This document shows, in pieces, positions 4,621 to 7,885 of a DNA stretch of 7,885 nt (its first letter is position 1; each line of letters begins with the position of its first letter). A program made the translations under genes and the position numbers. Source of the stretch: Acidaminococcaceae bacterium. GTDB lineage: Bacteria > Bacillota > Negativicutes > Acidaminococcales > Acidaminococcaceae. The stretch is from assembly GCA_024405585.1 (NCBI GenBank), contig JAKSOM010000042.1:1-7885 (forward strand), given 5' to 3'. The notes beneath the pieces were generated by a model that worked only from the letters and a program-made list of their open reading frames with translations, was not told where the DNA came from and made no database searches.

Positions 4621-6529
4621 GGCGCATGCTGGAGCTGTGCGGACGTTAAGCAGCGAGCTTGGAAGATTAAGTAGAGGATTTAATAATGTAAGCGGGGCGG
4701 TGGAAAATCTTAAGTCGTTGGATTTCAAGGAGGTCTTGGGCGGAATTTTAGGAGGCGCAGGGGCGATATTAACAGCCAAGATAACGACCTTTGCTGTTGA
4801 CGGCGTTAAAGCTATAGCAGACCTGGGCCTTGCCACTCAACAGATTTCTTCCCAGTTCGCCGCTATGACCGGTTCTGCAGAAAAAGGCACTGCGGCCTAT
4901 GAAGCGTTTAATGATGTTTCCCGGAATACCAACTATGACCAAACTGCCGTAATGAATATGGGCAAAGAACTGATGAACATAGGTTACAGTGCCCAAAATG
5001 CAGCGGATCTAATTTCTCTATGTGCCAATACGGCAGCAGGGCTGGGGCAGGACATAAGCGGAGCCCAGCAACTTGTGGACATTGTCAGCAAAATTCAAAG
5101 CACAGGCAAGCTGAGCACTCATGACATAGAGGCATTGGCTCAGGCGGGCTTGGACATGGAGCAAGTGTTTTCCAACATGGGGATGACAGCCGCAGAGGCA
5201 ATGGCCGGATTCAAAAAAGGGACTATTGACAGTAGGGCGGCCATAGAGGCGTTGGAACAATACATGGGCACCTTCGATGGCAAAATGGCGGAAAGCCAGA
5301 ACAATATCATTGACCAGTGGAACGGGATTACGGGCAATTTGCAGGAGTGTTGTGCCCAGATTGGCAAATTTATCAGCGATGCTTTTATGAAAACCGACAT
5401 TTTGAGCGGGCTGATAGATTTGACCCAGGCGTTTATAGACCTTATCCGGGGTGAAGGATGTGGTGTGTTCAAGGTATTGGGGGATGTAATCAAATGGTCC
5501 CTGGGGCTTGTCAGCCCGATAGTTAAGGTTATTGTAGATGGCATCAAAGTGTTGATGTTGGTGGTCAACGAGTTAGGGGAGGCCTTCAACACTGTGTGTG
5601 CAGCTATCTATGACAAATTATCTTGGATTTTGGATCCGTTGATGCAAGTATATGATACTCTTGCCGGCATTTTTTCGTCTTTGGGTAAAGAGATAGACAC
5701 AGAAATCAACAAATCGTTCAAGGAAACGTTTAGTACCAATTTGACCGATAGTTCCTCCGCAGAAGGTACTTACCAGCAGGACACTGGCAACAATTTCCGT
5801 ACATCTCTGAGCTCCATGGTGGCGGAGGAGATGGAGGCGGCAGAGAATTTGTCTACGGCCTACAATAATGTGGCCAATGCTCAAACAACTATGCTTAACA
5901 ATGGCGCTCAGTTGGCGGCTCAGTCCAAAACCACCATCAACTGGGCAGGGGAATTGACCAATGCTTTCGGCAAGATGGGTTCTGATATTCTGAAAAATGG
6001 CATCAATTTCATGGACGGTCTGAAAAATGCCTTCAGGAACTTTGCAGAATCGGTAATCAACCAACTTATGAACATTGCTCTGAAGGCAATAATGGTCAAC
6101 GCATTGACGGGGTTGTTTGGCGGCGGCAGCAGTATTATCAGCGGGGAACAATTCGGACTGGGCAAAGTCCCCAAAGTCCCCAGCTTTGGATTTGCAGACG
6201 GCGGATTTGTGTCCGGGGAGGGCACTTCCACCAGTGACAGCATACCGGCGATGCTGAGCAATGGGGAATATGTGCTGAATGCCGCTGCGGTCAGAAACGT
6301 AGGCAGACCACAGCTTGACGCAATAAATGCCGGGGCAAGACATTACGTATCCGGCGGTTATGTTGGCGGAGCAGCGGGCACGTTTGGAGGCAGGGCGGTA
6401 ACATTTAATGTTAGTGCTTTGGACACCAGCGGTTTTGCCGATTATCTTGCCAAAGGTGGCTTGGATGCGATTAAGCAGGCGCTGTTTGAAGAGGAGCGGG
6501 GCTTTAGCTCTGCTGTGGGGGTTTGGTGA
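4310..6529 (+). CDS. Tape measure protein
   Basis: This 739-residue protein sets tail length and is ejected with the DNA. Residues ~10-115 are charged and helical, likely coiled coil (KKSFEKHQTELLNTAKRYEELRAKQK). A glycine-alanine hydrophobic stretch follows at ~143-157 (GGILGGAGAILTA). The region ~170-350 is the conserved TMP core (AAMTGS.EKG...YEAFNDVSRNTNY). A strongly hydrophobic segment at ~385-422 could insert in the host membrane. The C-terminus has FADGGFVSGEGTSTSDSIPAMLSNGEYVLNA-type motifs (~628-660), typical of TMPs. I use ATG 4310, with AAGGAG at 4294-4299, a slightly long 10-base spacing; ATG 4289 is an in-frame alternative and ATG 4238 would overlap the minus-strand gene. At about 0.15 nm per residue the tail would be near 110 nm. 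The first ~104 codons are much more AT-rich than the rest. Confidence 0.92.
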   Translation: MGTKFSLELNCENLIDGIDKSAGKFEEFSKKAKGSIDAIEKNASQMSQNQRRVYESLKKSFEKHQTELLNTAKRYEELRAKQKQNIQLTEDETFELVELSGKFKAHAGAVRTLSSELGRLSRGFNNVSGAVENLKSLDFKEVLGGILGGAGAILTAKITTFAVDGVKAIADLGLATQQISSQFAAMTGSAEKGTAAYEAFNDVSRNTNYDQTAVMNMGKELMNIGYSAQNAADLISLCANTAAGLGQDISGAQQLVDIVSKIQSTGKLSTHDIEALAQAGLDMEQVFSNMGMTAAEAMAGFKKGTIDSRAAIEALEQYMGTFDGKMAESQNNIIDQWNGITGNLQECCAQIGKFISDAFMKTDILSGLIDLTQAFIDLIRGEGCGVFKVLGDVIKWSLGLVSPIVKVIVDGIKVLMLVVNELGEAFNTVCAAIYDKLSWILDPLMQVYDTLAGIFSSLGKEIDTEINKSFKETFSTNLTDSSSAEGTYQQDTGNNFRTSLSSMVAEEMEAAENLSTAYNNVANAQTTMLNNGAQLAAQSKTTINWAGELTNAFGKMGSDILKNGINFMDGLKNAFRNFAESVINQLMNIALKAIMVNALTGLFGGGSSIISGEQFGLGKVPKVPSFGFADGGFVSGEGTSTSDSIPAMLSNGEYVLNAAAVRNVGRPQLDAINAGARHYVSGGYVGGAAGTFGGRAVTFNVSALDTSGFADYLAKGGLDAIKQALFEEERGFSSAVGVW

Positions 6530-7083
6530 TGAGCAGTATGGTTTTCCCAATATCTACGGGCAGGACGGCCTGGAAAAGCAAAATTAGTCAGGAATGGACG
6601 GTGGAAGAGGAACGGGCGGGGAGCGGCCGCCGCAGAACTTTAATCAACCAGGCGGAACCGGCCATAACCTTTGACTTAAGCTTTCCGGCATTAACCAGGC
6701 AACAGCGGGACCAGTTGACAGGGTTTTATGCCCTGATGCGAGGTTCTTTTGATAGTTTTTGGTACAAGGATTACAGCCATCATACGGCTGCCGGTCAAGG
6801 ACTGCCTAAGGGTGCGGATGGAAAATATCAATGTCTGATAGTGACGGGCGAATACGCAGAACCTGCTTATAAGGTGGAAAACCTCAAGGTGTATATTGAC
6901 GGCGTTCAGACAATTGATTTTACAGAACAGAACGGGTTGATTACGGTGGCGGCGGGGAATAAGCAGGTGACGGCGGACTATGACTATTACTATAAAGTAG
7001 CGTTCAGCGGAGCACTGTCTGTCACCGAATTGATTACCGGGCGCTATTCCGTTGGGATTAAATTAAAGAGGGTGATTGAATGA
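6529..7083 (+). CDS. Distal tail protein, DUF2460-like
   Basis: The 184-residue protein has a beta-rich N-terminus (FPISTGRTAWKSKISQEWTVEEERAGSGRRRT), then L.FPALTRQQRDQLTGFYALMRGSFDSFWYKD, and a second half of strands. A helix ending in a segment that reads G-x-F-x-x-F-W/R-Y/W-K/R-D is the pattern of DUF2460 proteins, the distal tail ring of gene transfer agents and related phages, and analogous to lambda gpM. The GTA gene order DUF2460, DUF2163, NlpC/P60 is kept here. The ATG at 6529 overlaps the tape measure stop (ATGA), so translation is likely coupled; TTG 6523 is a poorer alternative. The next gene also starts with an ATGA overlap. Confidence 0.65.
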   Translation: MSSMVFPISTGRTAWKSKISQEWTVEEERAGSGRRRTLINQAEPAITFDLSFPALTRQQRDQLTGFYALMRGSFDSFWYKDYSHHTAAGQGLPKGADGKYQCLIVTGEYAEPAYKVENLKVYIDGVQTIDFTEQNGLITVAAGNKQVTADYDYYYKVAFSGALSVTELITGRYSVGIKLKRVIE

Positions 7084-7670
7084 AAGCAGTAAGCCAGGCG
7101 ATAGTTGAATATCTGAACACTAACAAGCATTTTGAGTGTTGCGACTTGTACCAACTGGAGCTGGCCAACGGCAGCGCCTATTATATTGCAGATTATGACA
7201 AGGATGTGACTGTTGGCGGCAGAACCTGGGACAGGGGGATGATTATCCAACGTGGGCAGGTTAAAGCCGTGGGTGAGCCCAGTGTGGACACTATGACCGT
7301 GACTGTGGCTTGCGACAGGGAGGATGTGTTCGGTGGTATTCCTTTTTTGCAGGCCTGCCACAACGGGTTGCTGAGCGGTGGCATTTTGACCTTGTACAGA
7401 GCGTTTTTTGCAGACGGCCAATGCATAGGCCGCTATGCGGTGTTCAGCGGCAGGACGGAAGTCCAAAGTGCCGGGGGCTTGCGGGCCCAGTTGAACGTCA
7501 AGGCGGAAACCCAGGGCTTGAACCAGCAGGTGCCGTTGAGAATCTTTGCCCCTCAGAGTGCATACAAGAAGACAACGGACGGTGATATTGTGGTATCAGA
7601 AAGTGACACGGTGACAATGCTGGTACCGCTGAAGCCGTCCAACAACGTCTTGCTGCGGCTTAATGGATAG
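7080..7670 (+). CDS. Baseplate hub protein, DUF2163-like (short form)
   Basis: The 196-residue protein resembles the N-terminal part of DUF2163/lambda gpL-type hub proteins: CDLYQLELANGSAYYIADYDKDVTVGG.TW, then a short IQRGQVKAVGEPSVDTMTVTV strand set, then LTLYRAFFADG and GRTEVQSAGGLRAQLNVKAE. The next motif reads RIFAPQSAY, where family members with an iron-sulphur cluster usually have a Cys after the Pro. The remaining tail has no cysteines and the protein is shorter than the ~280 residues usual for GTA gp13. It may therefore be a reduced hub lacking the cluster. GAGGG at 7068-7072 precedes ATG 7080, which overlaps the previous stop (ATGA). It probably forms the hub below the DUF2460-like ring and holds the peptidase encoded next. 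Confidence 0.68.
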   Translation: MKAVSQAIVEYLNTNKHFECCDLYQLELANGSAYYIADYDKDVTVGGRTWDRGMIIQRGQVKAVGEPSVDTMTVTVACDREDVFGGIPFLQACHNGLLSGGILTLYRAFFADGQCIGRYAVFSGRTEVQSAGGLRAQLNVKAETQGLNQQVPLRIFAPQSAYKKTTDGDIVVSESDTVTMLVPLKPSNNVLLRLNG

Positions 7671-7885
7671 ATTGAATCAGGTTGCAGTCAGCTACATTGG
7701 CACCCCGCATATCAACGGCGGACAAATCAAAGGGGTTGGCTTAGATTGCTGCACCCTGATGGCAGCAATCTATAAGGAGATTGGCGTTGATATACCGGTG
7801 GCCACAGGATATTCCGCTGATTGGTTCTGCCGCCGGGGTTGCGAATTGATAAAACCTTATCTGGACGAACATTTCGATAAAGTCG
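7663..7885 (+). CDS. NlpC/P60-type tail peptidase, N-terminal part (cut by window end)
   Basis: Seventy-four complete codons are visible. The start resembles NlpC/P60 cysteine peptidases: VAVSYIGTPHINGGQIKGVGLDCCTLMAAIYKEIGV. In the family a YLG.PY..GG motif precedes the catalytic D-C-S/x motif at the start of a helix; here GLDCCTL places the nucleophile at Cys29, with Cys30 next to it. The catalytic His and third residue lie beyond the window edge, so activity cannot be judged. In GTA- and lambda-like tails this enzyme sits at the tail tip and cuts peptidoglycan cross-links during DNA entry. The ATG overlaps the hub gene by 8 bases with no good ribosome binding site, suggesting coupled translation. 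Confidence 0.8.
   Translation, partial: MDRLNQVAVSYIGTPHINGGQIKGVGLDCCTLMAAIYKEIGVDIPVATGYSADWFCRRGCELIKPYLDEHFDKV

Noticed and set aside
5618..6550. Long minus-strand open frame (310 codons) within the tape measure gene
   Set aside because: It is a shadow of the tape measure coding frame with cysteine- and histidine-rich low-sense sequence and no start signals.
1..7885. tRNA genes, CRISPR arrays, insertion sequences or attachment sites
   Set aside because: I saw no cloverleaf-like sequence, no regularly spaced repeats, no transposase frame with terminal inverted repeats, and no integrase or duplicated core site in the window.

Overview
The window is a piece of a siphovirus-type prophage or phage genome. 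It runs from a damaged head region through the head-tail joining genes and the whole tail tube and tape-measure region, and ends inside a tail-tip peptidase gene. Nearly everything is on the + strand, tightly packed with overlapping stop and start codons and AGGAGG-like ribosome binding sites. The host is probably a Firmicute, judged from the strong Shine-Dalgarno sequences, the HK97-type head with gp6/gp7-like connectors, and the X2/Ig-like domains. The tail tip (DUF2460-like, DUF2163-like, NlpC/P60-like) resembles the lambda/GTA arrangement more than the Dit/Tal tip of Gram-positive phages. A diderm Firmicute such as a Negativicute is therefore possible, but this is a weak inference.

Layout. 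1-331: a small unrecognised gene. 332-1005: a 115-residue reading frame that looks like the first ~33 residues of a large terminase joined to the last ~82 residues of an HK97-type major capsid protein. It is followed in the -1 frame by an Ig-like domain reached through an A7 slippery site and a strong downstream stem. The rest of terminase, portal, protease and most of the capsid gene are missing between these two ends. 1011-2153: head-tail connector, head closure protein and tail terminator. 2166-2918: tail tube protein with a second Ig-like domain of the same family, followed by a hairpin. 2984-3633: gpG/gpGT-type tail assembly chaperones with a textbook A AAA AAC frameshift site. 3636-4076: HK97 gp10-like protein. 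4310-6529: tape measure protein. 6529-7885: tail-tip genes, the last cut by the window end.

The most unusual piece is a complete minus-strand transcription unit at 4075-4295 between the gp10-like and tape measure genes. It has a consensus TTGACA/TATAAT promoter, a GGAGG ribosome binding site, a 39-residue membrane peptide gene and a GC-rich hairpin followed by five Ts. This is the anatomy of a phage moron, too small to appear in ordinary gene calls. It lies at one end of an AT-rich patch (roughly 4100-4620) that also covers the first ~104 residues of the tape measure protein.

Read together, the window encodes an apparently intact tail assembly line behind a head module that has been deleted, or that was mis-joined in assembly. 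The two protein-level frameshifts would set the ratio of Ig-decorated to plain capsid C-termini and of gpG to gpGT. Family assignments come from recognising sequence patterns by eye; no database search was run.
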